Below are positions 31,449 through 42,899 of a stretch of DNA of 64,000 nucleotides, one piece after another (the first letter of the stretch is position 1; the number at the start of each line of letters is the position of its first letter). Under the pieces are notes generated by a model that had not been told where the DNA came from, made no database searches, and was given only the letters and a program-made list of their open reading frames with translations. Source of the stretch: Mesostigma viride (lineage: Eukaryota; Streptophyta; Mesostigmatophyceae; Mesostigmatales; Mesostigmataceae); contig RPFO01000114.1 of assembly GCA_009746045.1 (NCBI GenBank), positions 949,676 to 1,013,675 on the forward strand, written 5' to 3'. A program made the translations under genes and the position numbers.

Positions 31449-31860
31449 TTTTGTATAGCTATGCTGATCTTCCCCCCCATGACAGGCTCCCCCTTCGCTG
31501 GGCATAGCTTGAAGATCATGGGGATGCAAGTGCCCTGGTGCACCTAGAGCAAGGGTCCTTTACATCCCCACCCTTGCAGGAAGTAGCTTTATAGGATGTA
31601 TGATAGGCCATATGCCCCCCTCTCAAGGGCTATGTGCTACATATACTCCCAACGGAGTTATGTTACAATTCAATTCAATTCAATTCAATTGAGAATGTAT
31701 CACATGACTTTGGCGCGAAATTTTCGCTCGTGCACGCGCGTAATGAGATATGGCTGCCAACGTGCCGCTGTTACGAATTTTTGCGTCTCACGGCTTGAAA
31801 CGGTTCAGAATGTTGCTCAGAATGACGATGCATGATTTTCGTAGGTCAGGCACGTCGGCC

Positions 31861-32689
31861 AGATTTATAGGGTTGGGAAAATACAGGTAGGAAAATATAA
31901 CTTTCCTGGTCGTCAGTTCCAGATGAGTCATAGTTATCATAGGTCGATTTTCTCCCTATGGCCGGGCAATCTGCGCCAGCCCGGGCATCCAGTTTGGGTA
32001 TGGGACGCAGCTGCAGCGTTTGCTGAGAATGCGGACTAGTTTAGTAGCCATGCATCTTTGCACGGAACATCGACCTGGTAGTCATGGCGGATCATGAAGT
32101 ATGCGGCTATTGCGGCCTTTGCATGTAGAGCATCAGTATGTGTGAGATATGAGGGTCCCGGCCAGCGGAATCCGGGTAGGGCATGAACGATCCAGGTAAG
32201 ACAACGTATTTGCGAGTTGTTTGCAGCGGAATACGTATCCCATGCATTATAAATGACGATTGTATCCATGCATATTTCAGCAAGTTCCATGCCTGTTGTA
32301 AAGAGTGGTATTAGCCCTGAAAGTGCCCAGGTTTTGGCATTTCTTTGGAGTATACCACTCCGTCAGCGGTGCAGGTAGGCAACGTGTTTGTATTCCAGCA
32401 CTTTTGGCAGCCTTTGATAGCTTGTTATAATGCATTATTGTGTTGCAATAGATAGCTGTTTACACGCGCGTAACCCACACACATTTTTGAGCACGTTAAA
32501 TAGGGGTAATGGGTTATCCGGGTGGTCTGACCCAATTGGAAACCACCATTGGACTATCCAACTAAGTTGTCCAATGTTGTTATTGAGATTCCCTGCCGTC
32601 CCTGGGAAGTTAGGGTGGGGTAGACTTTTCCTTAGGGAAAAAAGATCGTCTTTTGGCCAACTTTGACTGGAGCTATCTTCCAAATGCTT
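31861..32689. other. No gene recognised
   Basis: Moderately AT-rich sequence without supported coding regions or known element ends; probably old repeat or intergenic DNA. Confidence 0.4.
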
Positions 32690-32830
32690 TGATAGTTAAT
32701 TAATTAATTAATTAGACTCGTGCTCCCGTTGGGGAGTCACGGAGCATTAACCCCGATGGATGGATGGGTGGGTGCAAACAGTCCTACCGATCTAAGCTAT
32801 CTACATCAGCTACTTACATGCATGCTTTGA
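32690..32830 (-). mobile_element. LINE 3' end fragment, minus orientation
   Basis: (TTAA)n tail at 32,697-32,714, then the reversed hairpin (CTCCCGTTGGGGAG), reversed CGGGGTTAAT and a (GATG)n run. It matches the LINE 3' end at 8,290-8,338 joined to 11,646-11,712. No ORF2 sequence is retained. Confidence 0.65.
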
Positions 32831-32986
32831 TAAAGCCAAGGTATTATTGCATATTCTGAAAGCCCTTGAAGTGTAGATACTCCTAGCATCTTGGTTGGGG
32901 GTATTTGGAGTTGTGGCCTGTGAGTTATGATTTTTTTCATTTTCAGGGGTATGAAAGTGCCAAAAATGGGTCCGGCGGACTATGGA

Positions 32987-34901
32987 TTAAGGGGACTCGC
33001 ACGTCCAAAAGCCTGAAAAACAGACTTTAGTGAGTATCAGTTCCAATGCACATGGGAACCATCTAGTGATGATTGGGTACCATAAATATGATGTTTGGAC
33101 ATTCATACCACCACTTGTTGGGGGTACTACCCCCAACCACGCACCGGTGGCGAGCTAAAAATAGAAAAAGACGCTATTTATGAGATATTTTGCCCAAGAC
33201 AAACCACTTGTCTAAATGACCTGCCCATACATTTCTGCAAAGTTCCCCCACTTTTTTAAAAGCTGGGCTATTTACATGGCCAAAATGGTCACATTTGTTT
33301 GAGTTATTAATTTTCCCGCAAAATGGGTACTTTTTTTAGCAAAAAAAAATAAATCAAATCATTAACACATCAGATTGGGTCATCCATACATTTTAAATTC
33401 CACTGAGTGGGGGGAAACACACTGCCAAAATTTGAGCTCATTCTGACAAGCGTAGCTCAAGTTATTGATTTTCCTGTGATGCCACCTGGGTAGACGCTAA
33501 AAGAGAATTGAGCTAGTGCTGAGCCAAAATGACATCTGTTTTGCTACCCTAGACACCCAAAAACATGCCCACTTTGATCACGGAGTGTGAGGAGGATGTC
33601 CGGAGCGTCATACGCCCCACCCCTCCATCGGCACAGCCAGCCTTGTGAGTCTACCCTTATCAACAAGGCTGGTAGGACGACACGCCTGAGCAGCATATGT
33701 CATGCCTATCTCAGGCTAATAATGTGCGATTTTGTGCCAACAACCAAGTTGTTCCACCCAACAACACATTAAAAACCCTGTTCCAAAATGCCCAACAAGC
33801 CGGACATGTGGAGGACCACACATGCAGTATATAAAGAGAAAATAAGCTGACTTTTTATCCAGCCAACCTGTGGCTAGCTGCTCTGGTTAGCATGACAAAG
33901 GCTATCATTTACTCAGTGGGAAAGGTGAAGAGACCATTGGAACAACCTACCTGACGCATGTGCCACCAAAGCATTGTGTCCCGCAAAATGCACACTGCCT
34001 CCTTTCTAACAAGGACGAGCCACTTTCTTTAGGAGACAGGTGCCAGCTCGTCAGTGTCTGGGGAAAATGATGCCGCTGCTTAGGAAGACCGCGTGAATTT
34101 CCTCGAACACAACTGTCTATAAAGCAAAAGAAATTTCAGAGAAGCATGTAAATAAAAGCATTACACCTTCCCGACAGGTTGTGGGCCACGCGCTGCAGCA
34201 AGCCAGCCACGTCACAGACGAACTTGCTAAAAAACATCCAGGAATCTAGCGATGCAGCGCCAGGACCCGCAAGTTCATGGCTGCATCTGGCCGGAAAGAA
34301 GGCAAAAAGCTTACGCTCAACGAGCTAAGAAAGCAGGAAAGCGCTATCTTAGGACGTTTAATACAAGAACGTACCATAACGGGCATTTATTCGTGCCCAG
34401 GCGCACAAGAAAGGCCACCCTTTCATGGAGAGGTCGGGCGCGCATCGCGCAGGCCTAATGTTATCTTACCGCAAAATGACGGGAAAGGTAAGGATAGCAG
34501 CGGGAATTTTTACGGCTTTAGAAACATCATTAAACTAGCTTCCATTAGGACCATCAAAACTGGCAACAATCGACAATCACACCTGCAGGCATCCATTATA
34601 CTTTATTCATCCCGACAGAAATTCAGGCCGGACCCCCCCTGCCGATGGTAAAGAAAAAAAGCCCACGACATTATAGATCGCAACCATCCCACCATAAAGT
34701 AGAATCAGTAACTAATTTTCTCCAACAATCGAGCATTTTTTCTGCTTTCCGCGAGCCAGATTTGTCACGTTTCGTCTAAAAGCAGTCGCCATGGCCACTT
34801 CCGCAAGGGGTGCGCGCACCGTGCACCCACTTTTCACGGTACGGAGGGTACCGCGGAATTTTTTTGGCGCGGAAAAAATTCGCCGCGCCGAGTCCCCTTA
34901 A
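32987..34901 (-). mobile_element. Complete 1.9-kb non-autonomous TTAA element
   Basis: Left end TTAAGGGGACTCGCACG (32,987-33,003) and the reverse complement of the right end, TTAAGGGGACTCGGCGCGG (34,883-34,901), form the terminal inverted repeat; TTAA lies at both edges. In minus orientation the first part carries the GAATTTTTTCCGCGCCAAAA near-palindrome and the last part carries the GGGGGTAGTACCCCC hairpin and GTCTTTTTCTATTTTTAGC, the order seen in copy 1. No transposase ORF. Its first about 185 bp are repeated without visible mismatch at 63,815-64,000. Confidence 0.75.
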
Positions 34902-35056
34902 GCTCATAACAAGGTCATTCTGGGGGCTAGTACCACCCCCAAGTGGCTGGAATTTTTTTTCCATATTGATGGTTCCCAATCATAACTGGATTTTTATCAC
35001 ATGCAAAGGTATGTTTTCCAGAAAAGTGCACTTTAGATGTGTCCCATCCCCTTATT
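34902..35056 (+). mobile_element. Right-end fragment of another TTAA element
   Basis: Parallels 5,340-5,478: GGGGGCTAGTACCACCCCCAA, 'tggttcccaatcataa', 'ggatttttatcacatgcaaagg', 'ttttccagaaaagtgc', ending CCATCCCCTTATTAA. It suggests the complete element at 32,987 inserted into an older family member. Confidence 0.55.
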
Positions 35057-35059
35057 AAT

Positions 35060-36915
35060 AGTGGATCCACTATTAATATGATGAACCCTGTCGGTACGCC
35101 ATGATGGGCTGCATGGCAGCGTTTGCCTCCCCGCCTGCATGGTGATCATCTGCATCTCATGGGCCCTCCCACCTGGCAAGAGTTGACTCTGGCCACGATC
35201 CAGAAGAGATTTGAACTGGGTAAGATCCACTACATGGTTGAGAATGAGCCCATGCCCCATGGTGTTTTGTGGAATGCAGGCAACGTTGATCCATCAGCAG
35301 GTTACGTGGTCTATCAAGCTGGAGGGTGGTAAGGATTATCCCCAGCAGATCATCAATGCCTTGCAGGAGCCCATCACTCAGGCCAGGTGTGCAACAATAC
35401 GGGGTATGTTGGCATGGCTGGCCAGCATCTGTGCTCCTATCCTGCTGGTGCTGAGTCGGTTGACCGATTCCCAGCTGCAGTTGAGGTGGGTGCTGAGAGT
35501 GTGGTAGAGGCTGTTCGCATGTCTCCCCCTCTCATGCTGGGTCCTCTGGATTTATACAGGCCTTTTGACCAGTGTTTTTTCTAAGGTTTTCGTTACTAGT
35601 GGCGCTAGGCCACTTGTGGCGTTCCGAACTATGAAAACTCCGGTTTACTCGGCCAATGTGTGGCTTTAAGCCAATTAAAATTGGGCTTGGCACGGCCACG
35701 TGTGGCAGGCTGGCTTTTTGGTGCAGCAAATGACCCTGCCGGGGTCAGCGCGGCGCGGCGCCGTACTGGCTGTACACCAGGCGGGCGAGCGTCTCCGTCT
35801 CAGGCATCGGCGTCGGGCGTACTTGGTAAATTAACAACAATTAACGATCACTAGTGCCGAAAGTCGAAACACATTACAGTGTAGTCAATGCAGTATGGCT
35901 GGCGAGTGACTTATAAATAACTGAGGCGCCAGCCGCCAGGCCGCCAGCCAGCTGATGTAGCCTGAAAAGTGAAAATGCACACATGCAAGCTGCAGTCTGC
36001 ACAGTGCACTCTGGTCTCTGGCAGCGGGCCACTTGCCACTTGGCACTTGGCCGGGCTCTACGTACATGTGCACACTATGCAGTCATTAAGTCAGTCAGTC
36101 ATAGTAGTACTCATAGTAGTATTCTAGTACTAGGGAGGCTTGCGGCGGAACGCCGGCCGGAAGACCGGCTGACACCGCCAATTGTGGCGTAACCTGTACT
36201 AGAGTGAACTTCAGCACTACAATACGCTTCCGCGGACACCTTTTTCAGCGGGGAAAGTGCCCCCGGGCTTCCGGGACAAATTCAGCAAGCGCTGCGGAAC
36301 TTAGATACTAAAATTTCGTTTTTGGTTCGTACCGTACAGCCAATCATTTTGCGCCCGGATCAAATTGTGATCTTGGGACTGAACACGAAAATTTCAGCGG
36401 AACGTACGAAACACCAACGCAACTACAGAAAATTTTCAGTGACGAAACTGTAGTACCGTGTACCCAAGCAAAATGTAGTAGGGCTTCGCTAAATTCACGT
36501 TCGGAATTTTTCCCCGCAAGATTCCCCCGCAAGATTCCCCCGCACGATTCCCCCCGCTAGGTTCAGGCTCCAGTCGATGCTCGCCAAATGGCGCAAAAAA
36601 AGAAACATATGTTAAAATCAACGGTGCGAATCCTCGTTACCGCTCGGGTAACATTCTCACTCATTTCGCGTCTCCTACGAACCGTATTGTAGTGCAGGCA
36701 CGGCCACCCTGTGGCGAAACGAAACTACAAAGTAGAACAGCACGGCCAAATTGTGGCTTCTTGGGAGCCCTGTCAAAGTGGGTGGCACCGCCACATTTTG
36801 CCAAAAAAAGTGCCACACCGCCACATTTGGCGGCATATCGCCACTAAAAAAAACACTGCTTTTGACATGGTTCTCTATTGTTCACTATGTGGACAGTTCT
36901 ATGGATAGTACGAAG
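35060..36915 (+). pseudogene. Ty1/copia reverse transcriptase / RNase H fragment (5' part)
   Basis: Translation gives IQKRFELGKIHY.., then after a frameshift ATIRGMLAWLASICAPILLVL, which follows the copia pattern (..F.MkdLGe..yFLG.. then y+slvGsLlYla..tRPD). It continues across the hAT-like insertion (PLDLYRPFD joined to the frame after 36,866) to 36,915, where the gypsy element begins. The remainder of the RNase H lies at 62,145-62,640. The relic is broken by at least two frameshifts. Confidence 0.65.
35570..36858 (+). mobile_element. Non-autonomous hAT-like transposon with 8-bp TSD
   Basis: 1,289 bp flanked by a perfect 8-bp duplication CTTTTGAC (35,562-35,569 and 36,859-36,866). Termini are CAGTGTTTTTT and AAAAAAAACACTG, the CAGTG-type ends expected for hAT elements. 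Near both ends are many GTGGC/GCCAC subterminal motifs (for example 35,597-35,625 and 36,790-36,845), likely transposase-binding repeats. There is no transposase ORF. Removing it rejoins the copia coding sequence. Confidence 0.85.
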
Positions 36916-36920
36916 GTCAC

Positions 36921-37471
36921 TGTTACGACTCAGTCCTCTACCTCCGCCTCTACCTCTAACCGGTCTAATGCTACCTAAATTAGTGAGGCCACCTCTAGTC
37001 AAACCCTGCGCGAAAGACGAACGTGACGATCCGGATCTCAGTGCATTTACGTAAGTACGACTATAATACGCCATAAGCCATTTACCCGAACCCCGTTTAT
37101 TCCAGGAATAGAGGAAGGAAACACTACTAGTAACACTGCCATGACCCTAGCTATATGTGTCAATTCATTAACACACGCCGAGTGCCAACACGAGGGGTAG
37201 AACGTGCATAAATGATCACCAACGGTCCAGCATGCTCGGGCCGACATGGCCCTCGCCTACAAATGCACAGATGCACGCTGGTCCACTACATTCTGCCCAA
37301 AGGATAAGGACCACTACTAAAGTACGCGGCGCTACGCCAAATGCATCCAATGCACCACGGTACTGGGACAACAGTTTCCACCGGTACAAGCTACACGTAA
37401 ACCTAAGAACGACTGAGGCAAAGGACCTAATTTACGTCCGTAACTGCGACAGATTGTTACGCGACGTAACA
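36921..37471 (-). repeat. Gypsy 3' LTR (551 bp)
   Basis: Starts TGTTACGACTCAGTCC and ends GCGACGTAACA. It matches the other LTR apart from scattered substitutions and small indels (by eye about ten differences) and represents the empty site for the palindrome array. Confidence 0.9.
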
Positions 37472-37482
37472 CCTCCCCCCCC
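37472..37482 (-). other. Gypsy polypurine tract
   Basis: On the minus strand a GGGGGGGGAGG run directly precedes the 3' LTR start (TGTTACG), the expected position for plus-strand priming. Confidence 0.75.
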
Positions 37483-37851
37483 ACGTACAAAGGTAGGGAG
37501 CCCTCTCCCTACGCACAGGGAGGAAACCAAAGGAGTAGGAATATCCTAACGCACCCAACACAAAGTCCAGCACAATCGACAGGCCATCCAAGGTACAAAG
37601 CACAAACATGTTAACTCGGTTCCACCCCGAGTGGTGTAGGGTTAGCCAACACCAAGCCTGGTGTGAGGTTCCCCTAACTGCCTGGCACGGAGGCCTTGCC
37701 GGGAGGGTTGGCACTGGGCAGGACACACAGAGTGAACAATGTCAACACCAGGGACCAAGAACAACCAACCAATTAACTGGCCAGAATATCATGAGGGCGA
37801 CTCTATATACCGGAGGGACAACACCCTCAGGTCGGGCCTAAGGCCCTCTAT

Positions 37852-40219
37852 CTAGTTGCCATCAGTCTGGTCAGTACCACGCGAGGCCATCAGGACATCC
37901 AGATATGCATGGTAGTGAGCCACATCATCAGCGTTGTCATGCCTGTCTACCGTGAGGAACACATCGGCCCAAACGCCGTCAGGAAAGAGGCCCAGGAAGG
38001 CCCAGTAGTACCTATGCTGAGTTAGGACCACCTGGCCCCTAGCCCAGTCCAAAAAGCCACAGGCAAAAAGCCGAAGGAAAGGCTCTACCGCAATCAAACA
38101 GAGGGCCCGAAGGAGCAGGCGCTGATACCGGATCCGGTTACGAAGACCCGAAGGGAAGAACAGATCTAGCAGAGGCTCAACGTTGGCCGGCCACAAACGG
38201 ATGTGCCGGATCTCACGAGCCCGCCACCGGCGTGCACACGTACTGTCGTGACCCGAAAGTCTCTAAGTACTCACTGGCCCGAGGGGGAGGGTGGCCGCGG
38301 GAGTCCAGGCCCTGGCCCGGGAGAGGCACTGGGCGGCGGGCATCCCACTCCAGGGTGGGCTGCAGGTGCACCGCAGCATACGTAGCACCGGGCGCGGCAG
38401 GGTACTCGACCGTTCAAGGGCATCCGAAGCCATGATGCCCAGAGGCGGAGGGTAAGCCCACTGGTAACCACCGTAGGTGTCCAAGTCGTTATGCCGCCTC
38501 GCCCAGCGGTAGAGGACGGGACGCACCAGAATCTCACCCTGGTACACGGGATCAGCTACAATAACCATGTCAAAAGGAGGCCGATCGGTGTCAATGGGTA
38601 GGTTACGGTCCCTAGTAGGCGCCCGACACACCTGGGAAAACCCATAAGACATGGGTGAAATGGACAGCTCCGGGGCGACGCCCGCAAGGTCACACTGACG
38701 GCACGCAATCGCTGACATACCATATCCGGGAACGGCTGCATCTCGCGACTCCGGCGTAAGATGTACCACTGAAGGGGCACGCTCCCGGTCACCCTGGGAC
38801 AACTCCCGGAGGGAGTCGGCCGCACGGAGGGCGCGCTGATCAACCCTGCTGGCCCTAACAACAGTGGCCAGCGAGCGAGCGCCCGAAGGGGCAGGAACCG
38901 GAACAGGGGTAGGATCCTGTGCAGGCGCAGAGGGGGCCGGCACCACAGGAGGCCGCGACGGACCTGCAACTGCGGATGACGGCGTGGCCTCCGCCGGAGG
39001 CGCACCCTCGGGCCACATGTTGAAAATTGGGCCCGTAGGGACAGGCACCTTGCCGTAAAACTGGCTGCCGTCAAGACTCCAGTCCGGCACTGGAATCCTC
39101 TGCGGGGGACCCCCCTCCCAGAGCCTGGGCAGCCCACTCGTGTCGCCAAAGAAGCCCCGCAACGGCTGCGACGGAGCCTGGGAAGGCCCGGAAGCAGCGG
39201 CGGCGGGCGAAATCGCCGCGGCAGGAGACTCGCGCGGAGGCACAGGCAAGGCGACCGCAGGCGCTGAGGCAGCAGGAGGTGTATAGGAGCCGCAGCAGCG
39301 GACGGAACCGCAGCGACCGAGGGCTCGCGCTGGGGCGCAGGCGAAGCCGCAGTCGCTGAGGTAACGGGAGGGGTAGGCGAAACAGCAGCAACAGGCGCCA
39401 CACCAGGCGCAACGGCAGCAGGCGACTGAGACGCCATGAATGCCCCGAATGCCGAGGCTAAGGACTGGATCTGGGCCTGCATTGCAGACACGGTAGCCAC
39501 AAGGTTGGCAGACTCTGGACCCACGCCCGGAGGGGTAGGAGACGGCTCCACCGACACGCGTCTGGTCGACGCCGGCGATGACGGAACAGGGGAAGGCGCC
39601 GACACTGAGGAGGAGGAAGCTGCTGCTGAGGCCGAATATTCAGGGGTGTACTGCGACTCTGCCGGTACGTCCTCAGGATGATTGATCGCCATGTGCATGG
39701 AAACACCCCCGCCGACTGGTCGGCGATTTCCATGAACTCGACAGCCCGGAGGAGATCAGAGGGCTCTTCGTCGATCTCGGCCTCCCCGACGGCAGGAAGC
39801 CAAAGGAAAATCTCCCTGAGGCAGGCGCGACCGTCAGGCGTCGAGAGGTAGGAGAAGACTCGTGGACATTGCAGGACTGCGTCTACCTGTTCCAAGGCTG
39901 GGCACCGGGATCCGCAGCCCAGGAGACAATGCCCCGCATCGTCAAACTCGTGGATCACCAGGTGCTGGCCCAGAGGGTCCACAGCATGCCAGGGCACAAC
40001 CAGCAGCGCAGGCCTGATCAAGGAGGCCCGGTCAGCCGAAAAAGCCAAATGCACGGGGCCGCCAGGATACCCGCTCCGCGCGACCCAGCGACCGCGGAGC
40101 ACCTCACAGAACAGCTGAGGATCCGGGGAACTGGCTGGGGATCCTCCGAAGGGGTAGGCTCTGACATGACGGCTGCGGAAGGGGGGGGGAACAACCAACC
40201 ACCCGTCGACAGCAGACAT
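37852..40219 (-). pseudogene. Extra ORF between chromodomain and 3' LTR of the gypsy element (about 790 codons, frame-disrupted)
   Basis: Starts with ATG at 40,219 (MSAVDGWLVVPPPF), 27 bp after the pol stop at 40,246. An N-terminal folded region with several Cys is followed by a long Pro/Ser/Ala-rich part (YTPEYSASAAASSSS..) and a C-terminal region rich in Trp, Tyr and Arg (LYRWARRHNDLDTYGGYQW; then ..LLDLFFPSGLRNRIRYQRLL). Frame changes occur near 39,700 (G-run), near 39,280 and near 38,260; at the last a GTGAGT donor and an acgacag acceptor could instead make a short intron. It occupies the env position, but I see no signal peptide, transmembrane helix or fusion-like region, so no function is assigned. 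Confidence 0.65.
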
Positions 40220-40247
40220 AAGATAAGAGAGGAGAAGGTATACAACT

Positions 40248-40371
40248 AAAGCTTATGCAGGGTTTTGTACTCCTGCAAAAGGCGACTACACCCATCTAGT
40301 TCACTCTCAGTATACCACACTTTATCTACCTCACTACGGGCATACATCCATTTAACCTTGTACTGCACTAG
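40248..40371 (-). pseudogene. Gypsy chromodomain, C-terminal half
   Basis: Minus strand reads LVQYKVKWMYARSEVDKVWY and on to LLQEYKTLHKL and a TAG stop (40,246-40,248). The YKVKW motif is the chromodomain core. It is separated from its N-terminal half (48,030-48,110) by the 7.65-kb element. Confidence 0.8.
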
Positions 40372-40594
40372 GAAGGGGGGTGTGACATTTTGTGATATTT
40401 TGTGACATATCACGTGACATTCTGTGATGTGGATGTGACAAAATGTGACACTTTGTGATTTTTTGTGACAAAACTGTGATATTCTGTGACATTTCGTGAC
40501 AAATCATGTGATAAAACCAGCATATTCTGTGATTATCTTTGTGACAAAAACAAGGAAATTATCACAAAATATCAATGTCACGACTTGACAAAAC

Positions 40595-40870
40595 GCACTG
40601 ACAAAATCCGTGACATTATCACTGATATATCACGAAAAAAAGGGTGACAAATCCGTGACATTATCACTGATATATCACGAAAAAAAGGGTGACAAATCCG
40701 TGACATTATCACTGATATATCACGAAAAAAAGGGTGACAAATCCGTGACATTATCACTGATATATCACGAAAAAAAGGGTGACAAAATCCGTGACATTGT
40801 CACTGATATATCAGGAAAAAAGGGCGACAAAATCCGTGACATTGTCTCTGATAAATCTAGGGAGAAAACA
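40595..40870 (+). repeat. 45-bp tandem repeat (about 5-6 copies)
   Basis: Repeated unit 'atccgtgacattatcactg' plus 'atatatcacgaaaaaaaggg', four nearly identical copies followed by two diverged ones. It lies in the left subterminal region of the 7.65-kb element. An 89-codon frame through it is a by-product of the repeat length. Confidence 0.85.
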
Positions 40871-41302
40871 GTGACATAAAACCACGGGCGATCATGACAT
40901 ATCACACAGATATATCGTGACATGTCACACAGATATATCAGAACACATTCCAAAGCAAAACGGATGAAAAGCACGCCTCGCGATTTCTTTATTACAAATA
41001 TAAAGATAAATGTAACAGATCTTCATTCTTCAGTCTTGATTCTTCATTCTTCAAATGTGATTATCGATCAGTGACAATTTGCAAACGCCGGCTTGGCGCT
41101 TGTCGTTGCGTGACAGAAATCTCGGAATGTTCCTGGAATGCATTAAAAAACGCACATGCGCAAGAAACATGAACGGATGGTTGGTGTCAATTGTCTCATC
41201 TGCCACCGCACCCTAGTAACCAATTCATGAACAAGAAAGCGCTCGGTATAGATCAAGAAAACAAAAACAAACATGCGCAGCCGTAGTGCCTAGATGACGA
41301 TG

Positions 41303-42878
41303 TCAAGTGGACGACGACGAGGAGGCCGGCACCTTGTCTCCCTGTGAGCAGAAAAAAAAGGCAAGTTTAAACACTCAAGATGTGTCATAGCCTTTCACAG
41401 CCTCGATCAATAGAAATGTTGCACATCAAAATCAACGTGTTGCCTAGAACATCCTTGAATGGGTTTCAAGAACAGCAAGGCGGCCTCCCCCGCCCGCAAA
41501 CTCATAATCCCAGTGTTTACAACCCCCTCATGAGGGGGTTGTAAAATTGCAATCACTCATTAAAAAAAATAAAAAAAAATCCCAGTTTCACACACTGCCC
41601 ACTCATAAATAATCCCAGGTTCTGACAGCCCCCGCTCAGCCCACTCATGAACAACCCAGTTTAGACCCCCCCCACTCATACACTATCCCAGTTTCCCACA
41701 GCCCCCACTCAGCCCACTCTGACTTAAACCACCCCAGTTTAGACCCCCCTCTCATAAATAACCCCAGTTTCCCACAGTCACCACTCAGCCACCCATAAAC
41801 CACCCAGTTTCCAACCCGCCCCCCCTCATAAATAATCCCAATGGTTTACAACCCCCTCAATCAGTAATCAAAAACAAAAAAACCCCACTTTTCACACACT
41901 GCCTACTCATAAATAATCCCAGTTTATGACAGCCCCTGCTCAGCCCACTCATAAACAATCCAGTTAAATACAACCCACCCACCCACACATTATCCCAGTT
42001 TCCTACAGCCCCACTCAGCCCACTCTGACATAAACCACACCAGTTTAGACCCCCCCTCTCATAAATAAGCCCAGGTTCCTACAGCCCCCCACTCAGCCCA
42101 CTCATAAACCACCCATGCAGTTTACAACCTTCCCCCTCATATTAACCCCAGTTCTCCACAGCCCCCGGGGGCTATGAAAAACGAGTGCGCCACTCAGCCA
42201 CCTCAAATGCCACCGAGTTTACAGTCCCCCCCCCCTCATAAATAATCCCAAGTGTTTACAACCTCCTCAATCAGTTGTTAAAAAAAAAAAAAAAAACAGT
42301 TTCACACACTGCCCACTCATAAATAATCCCAGTTTCCGACAGCCCCCGCCCAGCCCACATAAATAACGCGGTTGACAACCCCCCAACAGCCCCCGCTCAG
42401 CCCACTAAAAAACAACCCAGTTTACAGCCCCTCCACTCATAAATAACCCCAATTTCCCACAGCCCCCACTCTGCCCACTCATGAACTACCCCTGTTTGCA
42501 ACCCCCCAAATCACACCACTCGTAACCATGTCCAGGTTTACAACCCCACCCACTCCTGAGACTTACTTCAGGGGTTGCATGGGAGACATCGGCTGCCTTT
42601 CTGGCTGCAATCATTGCCTCCTTCTTGGCAAGGAGCGCGGCCAGCGCCGCCTCTACCGAGGCCATGTCTTCATCTGCTCTTTGCGCAGGCAACATGGATG
42701 ATGGCACCGATGCTGTGGCGGTTGTTGAAGGGAGTGCTGTCGGGGGCAGGATTGTCGGCGCTGCCGGCGGTGGTGGTGCTGCTGCAGGCAGCTTTGCGAG
42801 CTTCGTGCACGGCTGCACTCTTGGATCGGCAGCGCTGCGTTTCTCTCGGCGTGAACCGGCCTTCACTACGCTTCCCAT
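41303..42878 (-). CDS. Two-exon gene of unknown function inside the 7.65-kb TIR element (116 aa)
   Basis: Exon 1 (42,878-42,567) begins MGSVVKAGSRREKRSAADPR and ends HATPE at a GTAAGT donor. Exon 2 (41,341-41,303) starts after tgctcacag and reads GDKVPASSSSST followed by TGA, in phase. The protein has a basic N-terminus, an Ala/Pro/Thr-rich middle and an Ala-rich charged helix (EAALAALLAKKEAMIAARKA). I do not recognise a family. It could be a captured host gene fragment or an accessory element protein. The model rests on splice consensus and open frames only. Confidence 0.45.
41500..42545. repeat. Minisatellite in the intron of the small gene
   Basis: Degenerate tandem units of roughly 50-60 bp built from 'cactcataaataatcccag', 'tttcccacagcccccactcag' and 'cccactcataaac'. 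They occupy most of the intron between the two exons of the gene at 41,303-42,878. Poly-A and CCCCCC interruptions are frequent. Confidence 0.85.
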
Positions 42879-42899
42879 TTCAAATCGATGACCATTGAA

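Larger units (their letters stand above)
29454..31688 (+). mobile_element. Divergent ORF1-only LINE, with a later 754-bp insertion
   Basis: Contains a decayed ORF1 (29,479-30,476), a 3' UTR that parallels 7,673-8,095 (ggaata..cagtagtgtaga), a hairpin ACTCC-CAAC-GGAGT near 31,645 and a (CAATT)n tail at 31,663-31,688. Again no ORF2 is present between ORF1 and the tail. The 3' UTR is interrupted by 30,695-31,448. Confidence 0.7.
29280..31860 (+). repeat. Dispersed repeat (family of 11.74-12.19 kb) split by a LINE
   Basis: 29,290-29,453 and 31,692-31,860 together match the reverse complement of 11,740-12,190. The ATTGAGAA at the junction is repeated on both sides of the inserted LINE (near 29,444-29,453 and 31,686-31,693), giving a probable 8-bp target duplication. 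Confidence 0.6.

Noticed and set aside
34252-34651. ORFs of 68 and 124 codons within the complete TTAA element
   Set aside because: Two overlapping frames with no recognisable motif and no counterpart in other copies of the element; likely chance frames.
38263-39698. Pro/Ala/Ser-rich ORFs as a host gene
   Set aside because: They lie between the gypsy chromodomain stop and its polypurine tract, on the same strand and inside its LTRs, so they are treated as part of the element.
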